From Emydura subglobosa (Eukaryota > Chordata > Testudines > Chelidae): a DNA stretch of 64,000 nucleotides. The position numbers and the translations under genes are program-made. This document shows positions 12,100 through 23,000 of this stretch, piece by piece; the first letter of the stretch is position 1, and every line of letters begins with the position of its first letter. Under the pieces are notes generated by a model. The model saw nothing but the letters and a program-made list of their open reading frames with translations. It was not told the DNA's origin and searched no databases. The stretch covers positions 13,823,999 through 13,887,998 of the forward strand of contig ML679969.1 in assembly GCA_007922225.1 (NCBI GenBank). The letters are read 5' to 3'.

Positions 12100-12275
12100 T
12101 CTTGCAAATTGCATCTAGACATGTCAAAGCACCTTTAAAAAAGTCTTACCCTCATTTTATAGATCTGAAAACGGACACACAGAGAGGTTATGTGTCTTTC
12201 CCAAGGCCATACAACCAGCCACAGAGTTGGGAATTGAACCTACTCCTGTGCTCTAACTGCTGCCTCCCGGGTGAC
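12100..12275 (-). mobile_element. tRNA-derived SINE (minus strand)
   Basis: Reads CATGTCAAAGCACCTTTAAA, CCCTCATTTTATAGATCTG, ACACACAGAGAGGTTATGTG, TTTCCCAAGGCCATACAACC and GAATTGAACCTACTCC, then TGCTCTAACTGCTGCC. This is the reverse complement of the SINE body with its B-box-like GGTTCAATTCC at the high-coordinate end. Confidence 0.7.
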
Positions 12276-14100
12276 AGGAGGAATGTAGATGCACGAAAGC
12301 TTTAAAGTTGTGATTTCTTGAATTGCTTCCATCATCAAGTAGGTAGCAAGGACTTTCCAAGCCAGTTCCGATCTTCCCCAGGCTTTTGAATGGACACCTA
12401 GAAGAATGGAAAAAGGGGAACAAGTGGACTGTCTGTTACTTTGCCAGTGCCAACAGAAGCTCTGCATTCACGTTGACCACGTGACTTTCTTTGTTTGCTT
12501 TCCCAGGATCATGTTTTACTTGTTGGCTAAAAATGGAGATGTTGCATTGTCTCCTCTTCGTAGGGGCTTCGTTGCAGTGTGTCTAGCGGTTACACTCACA
12601 GGGAGGCACCGCAAAGCCTCAGACTAGTAAGAGGAGCAGTACCATCAATTGTGCCACCAGGGACATGCTGTGTAGTAACGGCTCGTCTTTCACATCCTTG
12701 TGCCCAAAGTGCTGTGTTGTCTAATTCCGGGTCTCGCATGCCATTAATGTTTGGGGCTTAGCAGAGACTATGCTCTGGTTCTCCTGGAACCCATTAACAA
12801 AGCTTAGAGGCGGTTGCTAAGTGTGCAGAATTATTGCATTCAACCTGCTATTGGCTTTATTATTCTTTTTTCTTCTCCTCCTGTAAATGCTGAGTTACAG
12901 GTTTTGGAAAGTACTGCTTTTCTTTCATGAATATTTCAAGTATTCTTCAAATAGGGTCTTGGATCATGTTTACCTGATGCTTATCTGTTTAAAGGCCAAC
13001 AACTTGAGACTTCTGGATTAGCCAATAAGTAAGTGAGATTGTTGTGACAATATAAAGGTATATTAAAATTAACAGCTCCTCTGTTATTCCTTTTAAAATA
13101 AATATGTGCATTGTTCTGTCCAAATATGGCATTCTTGAAAGATAGGGTAAATAACAGAAACCAAAGGTGTGTAGCATGCTGTGAAATGACTGGTGAATTT
13201 CTCCGTTACTTTGCCTGAGCATCTAAATTCTGATTTGTAATATTCTTGGCCCTTCAGTCCTGGGCATCTCCAAGGGGAGAGAAGTTTTGTGATAAATGTT
13301 CACAGAAGTTGAGAATGAGACAATGTTTCCTTTTCCACTTTAGACCTCGGATTTGAATCAAGGCTTCCAGATATGAACCCCTTTCGCATCAGTGAATACT
13401 AGCCTCTCCTATTCCAAGTAGGGCATTGTGCTCCATTTGACTGAGTGTGCTGTCCCCATAGATGTCATTAACACGGGGCACGTACTACCATTCCCTACAG
13501 GACAAAGTGCATAATCTTAACGGATGCTGTTTTGCCACTGAATCTTTACAGAGCTGGTTTGTGGTTGCACAATCTGACTTTCCTGAGAGAACAGCTTCCA
13601 ATTAATAAACCCTAGAATTTACAATCTCAGATTTATCATTCCAGTTACTCGAGTGAAAACCCTTTCTCATCAAGTGATGCTGGTGAATTCTTCTCTGAGC
13701 AGTGTTGGTACCAACCTATGTCATCATCAGTTTGACTGTACATTCTTCCACCACTGTGGTAAGATGTGATGTGTGCTGAATTTCCTGTAATGGCTAATCA
13801 GCTGCAAGAAAAATGCAACTTGTAAGCACTTTGCACGTAATAGTAAAGGCAAGATTAGTGCCCCCATGCTACTGTTGAATCACATCGGTGATATTGTCAC
13901 AATGTATCACGATGTCACCTGGAAGGGATACCTCCCTCGGTGTTTTCTCCCAATGTCTATCACTCTAAAAGAATCTGTCTTGCCCAGAATGATGTCAGGT
14001 TCATTTCTAACCCTCTGGCAGCAATTCGTAACCTTACATTCGGTGCCAAGAAACACAGCGATGCTGCTATGTGTGCAAAAGAATCAAAACAGGCCAGCAA
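12276..14100. other. Intron 1 segment, nothing recognised
   Basis: AT-rich intron. The frames of 60-89 codons here show no domain, no shared codon pattern and no splice context. Confidence 0.5.
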
Positions 14101-14373
14101 CGCTTGATCTACACTTCAAATTTAGATCAACCTAGCTATGTCAATCAGGGGTGTGAAAAATTCACACGCCTGAGCACTATAGTTAAGCTGAGCTAACTCC
14201 CAGTTCGCTGGATGGAATTTTTCATCAACCTAATTACTGGTCCTTGGGAAGATGGATTACCTATGTCCATGGAAAAACCCCATCCATCAATGCAGGAAGT
14301 GTCCACACTACAGCATTACAGTGACATAACTGCAGTTGTGCCAGTGTGGTGCTCGTAGTGTAGACATAGCCCT
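14101..14373. mobile_element. hAT-like MITE
   Basis: Ends are inverted: the left reads CTTGATCTACACTT and the right reads AGTGTAGACATAGCCC. Inside is a GTGTGAAAAATTCACACG hairpin followed by CCTGAGC. Layout and words match the element at 49697-49959. No transposase is encoded. hAT membership is inferred from general resemblance to short non-autonomous elements common in turtles. Confidence 0.6.
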
Positions 14374-15995
14374 AGGCATCTGAGCTTTACACCCCTGCTC
14401 CCTAGGGATTTAATCCTTTTTCACCCACTCATTGAGTAGTTACTGCATGAAACATTCTAGCTGGTAAAACAGGAAAATGGCCCGAGCTGCTGCTCTGAGC
14501 CTGCATAAGCATTAGTCCTTGCTCATGGTCAGGAAATTCCTACACTTGTGTCAAGAAACACAGATGACCTGCCATTTCACCTGGATTTGTGATCCAACTG
14601 GGAAGCCTGTGGTCTCAAAAACTGTTGAGTTGAACTGATGGATTTATTTATTTTTAAAAGTATTTGTGAATCTTTTCATCATTAAAAGCATAGAACTTGG
14701 TTTGCTCTTCACGGGGTCATACTATTTCTTAAGTATGTGGATGTATGCCAGGTATTCTCAAAAATGTTTGTAAATCCTGAACGCATCACATATTTTCTCC
14801 GGAATTATTATTCGTTCAAATATTTATACTGGAAAAGTGCGTCAGTCACTGTTTGTTATTCTCGTGTTTAAAACATTCGTTGGCCAATCAAGAAGCAGAA
14901 ATAAAATCATGTGACTTAGGTGACTGGCCGCACAATGCAAAGAGGTAATAACTGAAGGTCCAATCCTGCACCATGAAAGTTAATAGGATTTTTGCCATCA
15001 CCGGTAAGCAGGACTAGTTCTTAACAGCAAGTAGTTGAAGAGAACTATTCATGAACAATCCATGGTCTGAATGTGATTAGTCCAAACTATTTCAGCAAAT
15101 ACTTAAAAATAACAAACACATTCAGAGGGAAAAATCAATCTCTTAACATAGGAAGGAGCTAAATTTTTAACTCAGATAATTCATGCTATAGAAATGTCAG
15201 ATATGGAATATATCTGCCAGAATAGATCCCTTACTTCTGTACTTTCCTTCAGTCTGACCTTCAGCAAACTGAGGCTGTGGGGATCCTTTACAAACTCTTG
15301 TTGGATACTGGGTATTCTTTTGAACTAGTAGGACTAGACCAACTATTAATTCTAACCCTAAAGTGAATATGAATTCACACTGACCCAAGGATAGATCTTT
15401 GATTCTCCCTAGCAGTTCAGCAGCCTCTGTGTTGCCCTGCACAGACAGGCGTCTCTTTTTTCCACCGTTCTGGGGACCATGAGAGTGAAATATGTATCCT
15501 TTTACAGGGCAAAAAGCCCAAGAAGGATCCTGTACTCATTTCCATTATAATAAAAGACAAAACAACTAAATTAAATTGGAAATAATCCCTGTATTACACA
15601 AGGCTGCATACTCTGAAATTCTCAAAACAAAAGCAGGGGAGGGCAATCACCACCATTTAAAAAGTGTCTCTGGGCTAGAACTTGTATTATTCCTTAACTC
15701 AGAACTGAAATATTTTAACACCTCTGATGCCAGGGCAGATGAAATTACAGTTCATGCAGGGTAAAATCAAAAATGTTTCATTGGACCTGGACGTTACCTG
15801 AGTTTCTTGCTCTTAGGAAATTACATAATTTTAAAGCAGATATGTTTGTAGTTAATGTCAGCGACTTTGTTACTATGTGACTGTCTGAACCCTCCATGAT
15901 CACTAGGGAGATGATTTAGCCAGCTACAGGGAAAGTGATTTGGCAATGTAAAAATGCAAGGGGAATCCAGACTATCTTCTAGCACTCAAGGTTTC

Positions 15996-16058
15996 CTTTT
16001 CTTTTCTTTTCTTTTCTTTTCCTCCTCCTCTCCCTCCTCCCTTCACCCTTCCTCTGCT
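15996..16058. repeat. (CTTTT)5 and adjoining polypyrimidine tract
   Basis: Five CTTTT units (15996-16020) are followed by an almost pure C/T stretch to about 16058. Long homopyrimidine DNA of this type can adopt non-B structure. Confidence 0.9.
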
Positions 16059-16371
16059 TTTTTGTAACATCTTTGAAAGGCTACACTATTTATTATGGTT
16101 AAACTGGTCACAGACCTATTGGCACAGAATGCAATCTTATACAAAAACTTGCTGCTAGATTTTATTTCACTGGAAATGAAGGAGTGGAAAAGTTAACTGA
16201 TCAGGTATCTTGCCTCATCCAATTTAATCATTTAAATGAAAAAAAAATGTGGAGAATTCCTTGGAGCTCAAATCACAGCATTATTATCAATTCAAATTCA
16301 ATGAGCCTTTGCAATCCAGCCCTTGTCTCGGGTGCAATCTGATCTTCTCAAACAGAAGGGGTCTACCTGAC

Positions 16372-16390
16372 TTTATTTATTTATTTATTT
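16372..16390. repeat. (TTTA)n microsatellite
   Basis: Four to five TTTA units, running into a T tract. Confidence 0.9.
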
Positions 16391-16929
16391 TTTGGTCCTG
16401 AAAATTATTTATGGTTTCTTTTTAGCCTCAGTTCAACTTTAAAAACTGGCTTGTTTGTTCAATAAACAAGTTCTTATTTATGTTTAAAAAAAACCAAATT
16501 CAGTGGTCTTTTTAAAAAAAAGAAAATAAAATTCTTTCCCTTTAAAAGCTACTGACATGTGAGGCTTCCAAGGGTCTCATCTCTTCTTTCTCACTATTGT
16601 TATGGTGCCAACCTGTTAAATGAAATTCTTTGCAGAAATAAATAAATCACAATAAGGAGCCATGTCATGCCACAGATTTAAGCCCATTGCTTTCAGTGGG
16701 AAGCCTGGACATAACAATGTCCATAATCTTTAAGGTCTGATTTGCAAAGCACCCAGCAAAGGGCTGTGAGACTAGCGGGTGACTGCAGGATGATGTCCCT
16801 TGCACGTCAAATCAGTAAATGAATGAGGTGGAGGACCTGATCCTGCTGCTATCAGGTAAAGCAGGAGCAGAACTGGGCCCTGTTTGTGCAGATTTTGGTA
16901 CTAAACTGAAGCCACTCACTAATGAGGAT

Positions 16930-17200
16930 TTGGGACTCAGCTGAGCTAGGTTTCATTCCTGGCTCCACCACAGATTCCCTGAATGGCACTGGGCAAGTCA
17001 CTTAATGTCTCAATGCCTGGGTTACCACCCCTTTGTAACATGGGGATAAAAACAATTCCTTTCTCCCACCCTTTGCCTGTCTTTAGATGTAACTCTTTTC
17101 AGGACAGGGGCTGTCTCTTGCTGTGTGTTTGTACAGCAGCCAGTACAACATAGCTTCAGATCCCCACTGGAGCTATCTTAAGACAAATAATAAATACTAT
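16930..17200 (+). mobile_element. Near-complete tRNA-derived SINE
   Basis: The fullest copy here. Order: GGTTTCATTCCTGGCTCC (decayed B box), GGGCAAGTCACTTAATGTC, TAACATGGGGATAAAAAC, TTTCTCCCACCC, GGACAGGGGCTGTCTCTTGC, TGTGTTTGTACAGCAGC, then an AATAATAAATA end. Its last 80 bp are the reverse complement of the minus-strand tails at 2657 and 10635, which ties these fragments to one family. Confidence 0.75.
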
Positions 17201-17885
17201 TTCCCACTGAATTCAATAGGAGTTATGTGCAGGTATCTGAGCACAGAAGTGGGCACCTAACATTTACAAGGGAATACACATTAAACAGGACAGCTGGCCA
17301 TCAGTTCTTCTTTCTACCAAGACTGGAGTTCAGCATTGTATGTTTTCCCCACTGCTACAACCAATAAGTAGACTAGCGTAAGGGACATGTCTTCCTGCTC
17401 TATTTTAGGTGTGTGTTATGTCAGCAAATGTTTCAGGAGAAATAGAGAATCCTGGACTAAGTGTTTGGCTGGTGTAAAAGCTTCATAATTTACTTTTGTA
17501 AGTTCCTCAGAGAAACTGTTTCCACAATGGATAACTCCTCAATGAGAGCACATCAGCATCACATTCATAGGCCGTGAATAATTCAGAATTGGCTCAGAAG
17601 ATGCAGCTAGGAGGCGAACAACAAGGGGACTTAAAAACAAACTGCCAAACTGTCTTATTAGGTCAGAATTTACATTTTAAATATAAAAGACAAAGTAGTT
17701 AAACTGAACTGGTGAATCCCCATGTAGAGATCACTGTATAATGAGCAATTTTCCTTTGCCAAGGCGGGTGGGGGGGAGGGAAGTATTTCCACATGGAAAA
17801 AAAATTCTTGGTTTTGAAAGCATTTCAAACAAAACAAAAGAAAATTTTGCTCCTTTGACAGACGTTTTAGTTTAAACTTAGCTGT
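17201..17885. other. Intron 1 segment
   Basis: About 17200-17285 still carries old repeat words (CACTGAATTCAATAGGAG, GGGCACCTAA). The rest is unremarkable, with a G-rich patch near 17764-17780. Confidence 0.4.
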
Positions 17886-17889
17886 GTTT

Positions 17890-18330
17890 TCCTTTTGACT
17901 GATAAATTACAGCTTTATTTAGATGTCAGTGTACAAATGGTGAGATAACCGAGACAAAGGAGGGGCTTTCTCATGTTACATGAGTGGCTACCCTCAGGTA
18001 AAGTGACTCAGTTGTTCATAAATTGACCCCCCTGACCTTCTAATCACTGACAAATTATCCAGTGCTTTTTTCTCCAGTCTTCATTATGCACTGTTATTAA
18101 ACAGATTAATTTCCTTTTTATTAGGACAGCATCACTGAGATGCAGTAATAACCCTTTTCATCAACTTTAGTGAGCACATATGGAAGTGCCTAAGTGATTT
18201 GCTTTAAGATTCAGTGTAACCCTGTGGCTTTCATGGCACTTTTTCAGTCATTTGCTATAAGTACAGCATCACCACTGGCTATCAGGTGTTGTCTTTCAAT
18301 TTTTTGTAAATGCTGTAAAAACTAAAAGCC
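17890..18330. other. Repeat-free intron block, candidate conserved noncoding element
   Basis: Includes AGTGACTCAGTTG (AP-1/Maf-type core TGACTCAG) near 18002-18015, ACAGATTAATTTCC and repeated CAGCATCAC words. No repeat resemblance. Regulatory function is only inferred. Confidence 0.28.
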
Positions 18331-18467
18331 CCTGCAGATGAAAATTCTTCATGCAAGGTTCCCGTTGGCCAAGAAATAACAAAACCACCCAAGTTTCTGT
18401 CTCACCCCTTCCTCCTTACACATACATTCATGCCACAGGCCAAACCAGGCTCTCTACCAAATATTGA

Positions 18468-18690
18468 GGCCTTGTCTAGAGCTCTCAACCAGCAAAGAAG
18501 CTTTACCTAGACAGGTGACCTGGCGTAGATTTGATGGACCAAGTTAAACGTAACTTGTGCTAGTGCTACTCACTACAGTCACTGCATCTGCATGAGGGGG
18601 TGTTGTACAGGCGAAGCTATGGTGTGTCTACAGGACTGGGGTGGGAGTTAGTACAGGTGAAGCTACACTGTGCCTACACTAAGGGTTGTA
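18468..18690. mobile_element. Probable decayed hAT-like MITE
   Basis: Begins GGCCTTGTCTAGAGC and contains GTGTGTCTACAGGAC and GTGCCTACACTAAGG, words typical of the termini of this element class. Internal sequence is diverged and the right end is unclear. Confidence 0.4.
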
Positions 18691-18699
18691 CCCCAATAT

Positions 18700-20094
18700 T
18701 AAGTGACCTCTCTAATCTATTGATCTACAGAAATCCCAGCAGCCTGGGTTGTAAGGCAGACTCTGAGTAAGTCAGAGGGGAAAAGAACAGGAAGTAGGTT
18801 TTGCCTAAACAAACAGAGATAACTTCATGTTGCTTGCAGGATGTTTTTTAAAGCTTCCCATCAGCCTTTTCACTAAAGCACTTCCAGTTTTTCAAAGGAT
18901 TTATTGTTAAGATGGTAGAGGGAGGGCTGGGGAAAGGCAAGCCAGTTAAGGTTCAATATTACGTTTTAGTATCCCCACTGACAGCCCCATTCTACCAGAA
19001 ACCTCAGTGCAGCTGAAAGGAAATCAGTGAACCATGGCCGAAATGTTCACATATGATTAGTGATGTTGGGTGTCAAAACCTTAAAGGAGCCTGATTTTTC
19101 ACCCACCCTGCACAAATCTGGTCCCTTTAAGTTGGACACCCAAAACCACTAGCCATTTTCAAAAGTTTAAATCAGTGTGTTTAACAAGCTCTTGAGATCT
19201 CAATCCCCATTAGGCAACCTTAATGATAGATATCTTTTATTCTTCATTTACATACCTGGAGAATGGGCTTTTACCAAACCACCAGATCCAACTGCCTTCC
19301 CCCAAACTTAGCAAAGTTTGGACCCAGATCCCAACTTTTATAGCTCAGAGCCATCTCTAGGTATAACCAGGGATAAACAGATGAGTGGATAAAATAAGAA
19401 TTCAGCCTGAATCCACCTTTTTCTTTTAAGGTTCAGTATTTGTTTTCTTCTTTGTATTTATTTATTTATTTATTTATTTATTTTCCCTCTGAACTGCCTG
19501 GGTCTATCAGAAGAAGTAGAAGTGTTGAGTTACTTTAGGAAAGGATGTTCTCATGTGATATCCTGTTCAGATCAGTTTAGAAGTTCAAAGAAGTTCGAAT
19601 AGTTCAGATAAGAATTGCATGAATGTTTTGTATGCTTCTCTGAGCCTAAACTTCCTGTCTTCTGGGCTCTGCCCATTACTAATAGATCTAGTCCTGCTTT
19701 TCCCATTCAGTCCCCAATTATCCAGAACTCTCATTGCAATTAGTTACTGTCAGGGAGTCAAAAGGCCTGAACCTGGAAAGTCTTGAAAGGAGGAGTCCAT
19801 CCTCCACATCTGTTGGCGTACTGGGAATGAGAGCACTCAGCACCTCTGTTGGGTGCTAAGTACCTTGTAGGATTGGTTTCTAACTGAGTTTTAAGGATTG
19901 TGCTCTAATGATAGCCTATTGGCATCAAGAATCTTGATCAAATGTTTCTATATTGAATTACTAGCTAATAATCCTTTAAAAGTGCCAGATACGCATTATG
20001 GGGTTGAGTCTGCTCCTATTAAGATTGTGGGCTTAATATTGCTTTCAATGGTAGCAGGGTCAAACTCTTAATCTATATTGTTTTGCTACTTTGA
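18700..20094. other. Intron 1 segment with old repeat scraps
   Basis: About 19060-19180 has TTTTTCACCC and CCATTTTCAAAAG words of the terminal-motif family. 19288-19365 resembles 3160-3320 inverted. The (TATT)n microsatellite at 19455-19484 is listed separately. No gene. Confidence 0.4.
19455..19484. repeat. (TATT)n microsatellite
   Basis: Seven uninterrupted TATT units. Confidence 0.95.
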
Positions 20095-20320
20095 GAGCTT
20101 TGTGCTTAAACCCAACATCTTCAAACTTGGGAGCCTAAACTTAGATACCTAAATCCAAATTTAAGCACAAAAAAAATGATTTATAGGGCTATTGGTAACT
20201 TGCAGCTCCCATTGACTTTTGGGAGCTGTTGGGTGCTGAGCAACTTTTAAAATCAGACCATTTATTTAGGTCTGGATAATATGGAATCTTAGTATGGATT
20301 TAAGCGTCTATCTTTAGGCT
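20095..20320. repeat. Old terminal-motif repeat, best copy in the window
   Basis: Contains GGGAGCCTAAACTTAGATAC, CTAAATCCAAATTTAAGC, CAGCTCCCATTGACTTTTGG, GAGCTGTTGGGTGCTGAGC and GGATTTAAGCGTCTATC. Fragments of the same text recur at several other places in this window. No coding capacity. Superfamily unknown to me. Confidence 0.6.
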
Positions 20321-20322
20321 AT

Positions 20323-20656
20323 GGGAGAGACAAAGTGGCAGAGGTAATATCTTTTATTGGACCAACTTCTGTTGGTGAAAGAGACAAGCAGTTGAGCTAC
20401 GCAGACCTTGTGGGATCTCAGATCCCAGGCTTCTGCCCGAACCCAAATGTCTACATTACAATTTTATAGCACCATGAGCCCAAATCAGCTGACCCAGTGC
20501 AGACATACCCATTGAGTACCTTTCCCAGACCTGAAGAACAGCTCTTGAAAGCTTGTCTCTCTCACCAACAGAAGTTGATCCAATAAAAGATATCACCTCC
20601 CCAACCTTACCTGTCTAATATCCTGGGACCAGCACAGCTATAACAACACTTCAGAT
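20323..20656. mobile_element. Foldback element with 48-bp inverted arms
   Basis: The left arm 20342-20389 and right arm 20551-20598 are inverted repeats differing at 3 of 48 positions (core TATCTTTTATTGGA, CAACTTCTGTTGGTGA, GAGACAAGC). Weaker pairing extends outwards to about 20325 and 20615. The 161-bp loop has no open frame of note. The right end (TCCTGGGACCAGCACAGC) reads like a reptile repeat I recall in many copies. Confidence 0.75.
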
Positions 20657-20937
20657 AACTTTAGGCTAGTAAATTTGATAATTTTGGCCAAACTGTTCTT
20701 AAAATCTCTCCTTTAAGAATTAATGACACATGGTTGGTCCTGGCTATGTTTAAGTTCAACCAGTTTTGATCATCACTAATGATTTTGCTAATATGCAGTA
20801 TCTTTTAAAAATCTGAAGAGCTTTGATTTAAAGTACTGGCAGAGTTCTGTATAAGTCACACATGAAAAAGCATTTGTTTCTGGATGTCTAAGATTTGCAC
20901 TCCAATAGCACTAATTCTATGATCTCACAACCACACA

Positions 20938-21350
20938 CATGCTTAATTTTAAGCAAGTGAGTAGGTCTATTGAAATCATTAGGATTACGTACAGTAGAGT
21001 ATCAGAGTTATGAACACCTTGGGAATGGAGGTTGTTCGTAACTCTGAACAAAACATTATGGTTGTTCTTTCAAAAGTTTACAACTGAACATTGACTTAAT
21101 ACAACTTTGAAACTTTACTATGCAGAAGACAAATACTGCTTTCCCCTTAATTTTTTAGTAGTTAATGTTTAACTATATTTGCTTTTTTTTTTTTTTTTTT
21201 TCCGTCTCTGCTGCTGCCTGATTGCATACTTCCGGTTCCAAATGAGGTGTGTGGTTGACTGATTAGGTCGTAAATCTGGTATCCGTTACTCTGAGGTTCT
21301 ACTGTATATGCTTAAAGTTCGGCATATATACAAGTGTTTGTAGGATTGGG
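20938..21350. repeat. Older repeat interrupted by a Tigger-like MITE
   Basis: Left half 20938-20991 (CATGCTTAATTTTAAGCAAG, TGAGTAGGTCTATTG) and right half 21305-21350 (TATGCTTAAAGTTCGGC, GTAGGATTGGGAC) make one continuous repeat once the 20992-21304 insertion is removed. Confidence 0.6.
20992..21304. mobile_element. Tigger/pogo-like MITE with TA target duplication
   Basis: Starts CAGTAGAGTATCAGAGTTA and ends TAACTCTGA-type sequence (GTTACTCTGAGGTTCTACTG), giving inverted termini. TA lies on both sides (20990-20991 and 21305-21306), the target choice of Tc1/mariner-superfamily elements. Length is 313 bp, no transposase. A 19-base T run is at 21183-21201 inside it. Confidence 0.85.
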
Positions 21351-21359
21351 ACTTATGTA

Positions 21360-22725
21360 AATAAAATAATATATTGATAACCAGTCAATATAATATCTCC
21401 CTGAAGATAGGTGGTGAACTGAAAAAAAGACTAAATTTGTTGGATAAGTGATTCACCGGTGATTCCACCAGCTGTAGCATGAATAATTAATTACCAATAA
21501 ATTAAATTAAGTGTGGTAAGTGGGTGCACATTTTAATTACCCACTCGTAGATGTAAGTACTGGATATTTCAATCCTGGCTGATTTTTTTGTTAGAGGATT
21601 TACAAAAATAAATCAAATAAAATAAAATCCATGGTGTTGCATCATGGGAGCTATACAGAGACTGTGTCTGGTGATTAGCATCTCTTACAAGAAATACTTT
21701 CAGTTCAGGTTCACAGAATTATTTCCCTGTTATCTTTGTCGTTGATGGTATTATTGTATATAGATTTTCACAGTCATGTTCTGTGTTTGTGGAGTAAAAG
21801 GGACCTGTTGTATTGTTTAAAATGCACTTGTTCCAATTCTGAGCACTTTCCATCTGGTTTCCTTTTTCCTTCCTCTTGATATGAGCAGCCTTTCCTCCGC
21901 CTCTCACTCTGTCGGAGGAACAGGGAGGGAGGTGCTGTACAAAGCCTGTTTAGCTCTGTGTTGTAGATCCTAGTCCAAGATTCCAGGCTCAGCAGCTTCA
22001 GGAAACTGACAGGGGTTTGTTTGTTTATTTATTTATTCTAAAGGCCTTAGGTAAAGCCATGCTTGGGAGAATCTACAAACCAGGGGCCACAGACTTTCCC
22101 TTTTGAAAAATGTGAGCTGTGAAAGGAAATGCATCTTGGCCTAGGTTGGTGGGGTCACACTTGGTGCTGTCTCATAGCTATTGAGTGGCCTATGTGATGA
22201 GTTTGGGTCTCAGTCCAGTTCAAAAGTGGACAAGAGTCAATGTCACAAAAACCACCACTACACTTAGCACCAACTGCTACCACCCCCCATACACACACTG
22301 CTTGGCACTCACAGCAGAGAGGCCAAGAACACTGAATTAGCTATGGAGAGTTAAATCTTCTCTCTCCCTTAGATGTGGTCCTTCCAAGGCAGGGTTGAGG
22401 ATTATGGGTAGGGTTCACTATCTGAGGCAAGTTTGCCCTGTCCCTACCCACGCTGTCCCCAATCTGTGGATAAGAAGAACTTCAGTCTCCCAGCATTTCC
22501 CATCTTTCCACCAGCATTAAATTAAAACGGAGAGAAAAATAAGAGACACATGCGACGGAAAAAATATTTTGCACAAGAAGGATCTGGGAGACTAATCAGC
22601 CCAAAGTGATGAAACTGGGATCATATCCTCTCCTGACCCCTGAGCGCCTATAACCATTCTTATGTAACCTTGTCTTCCTCCTCTGAGCTGTATGGTGTAA
22701 TAGATTTCTTTAAATTAATAATGCG
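21360..22725. other. Intron 1 segment, nothing recognised
   Basis: AT-rich with TTAATTA-type words near 21485-21510 and a TTTG/TTTA simple repeat at about 22016-22037. No gene. Confidence 0.5.
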
Positions 22726-22729
22726 TAAA

Positions 22730-23000
22730 AGGAGATTTACACTGCAGTGCTAAAATATTGTCTTTGCCTTTTATTCATGCATTTGTCACTGTAGTCTCTA
22801 ATAGAGGTGTTCAGCGGGGGGATAAATAATGAAGGGGAAAAAATTCTGTCATCATCCAGGACCATTTGCAAATTCATCACCAATATTCTTTTGGAAAGAG
22901 AGACAGAAGGAAATGAAAAATATGCACCAGTGCTAATATATCTCACTGATTTCCCTCTCCCATTATTCAGAGAACCTACTTTGAGCTATGATAGAATGTG
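22730..23000. other. Repeat-free intron block, candidate conserved noncoding element
   Basis: Texture of AT-rich core words: GGATAAATAATGAAGG, CCATTTGCAAATTCATC. Two short frames overlap on opposite strands and are judged chance. Confidence 0.25.

Larger units (their letters stand above)
14374..16929. other. Intron 1 segment with simple repeats
   Basis: No gene. A scrap of terminal-motif repeat (GGTCCAATCCTGCACCATG) occurs at about 14958-15020, and others at about 16680 and 16838. A CCAAT-type word (TTGGCCAATCA) is near 14880. Microsatellites lie at 15996-16020 and 16372-16390. Confidence 0.45.
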
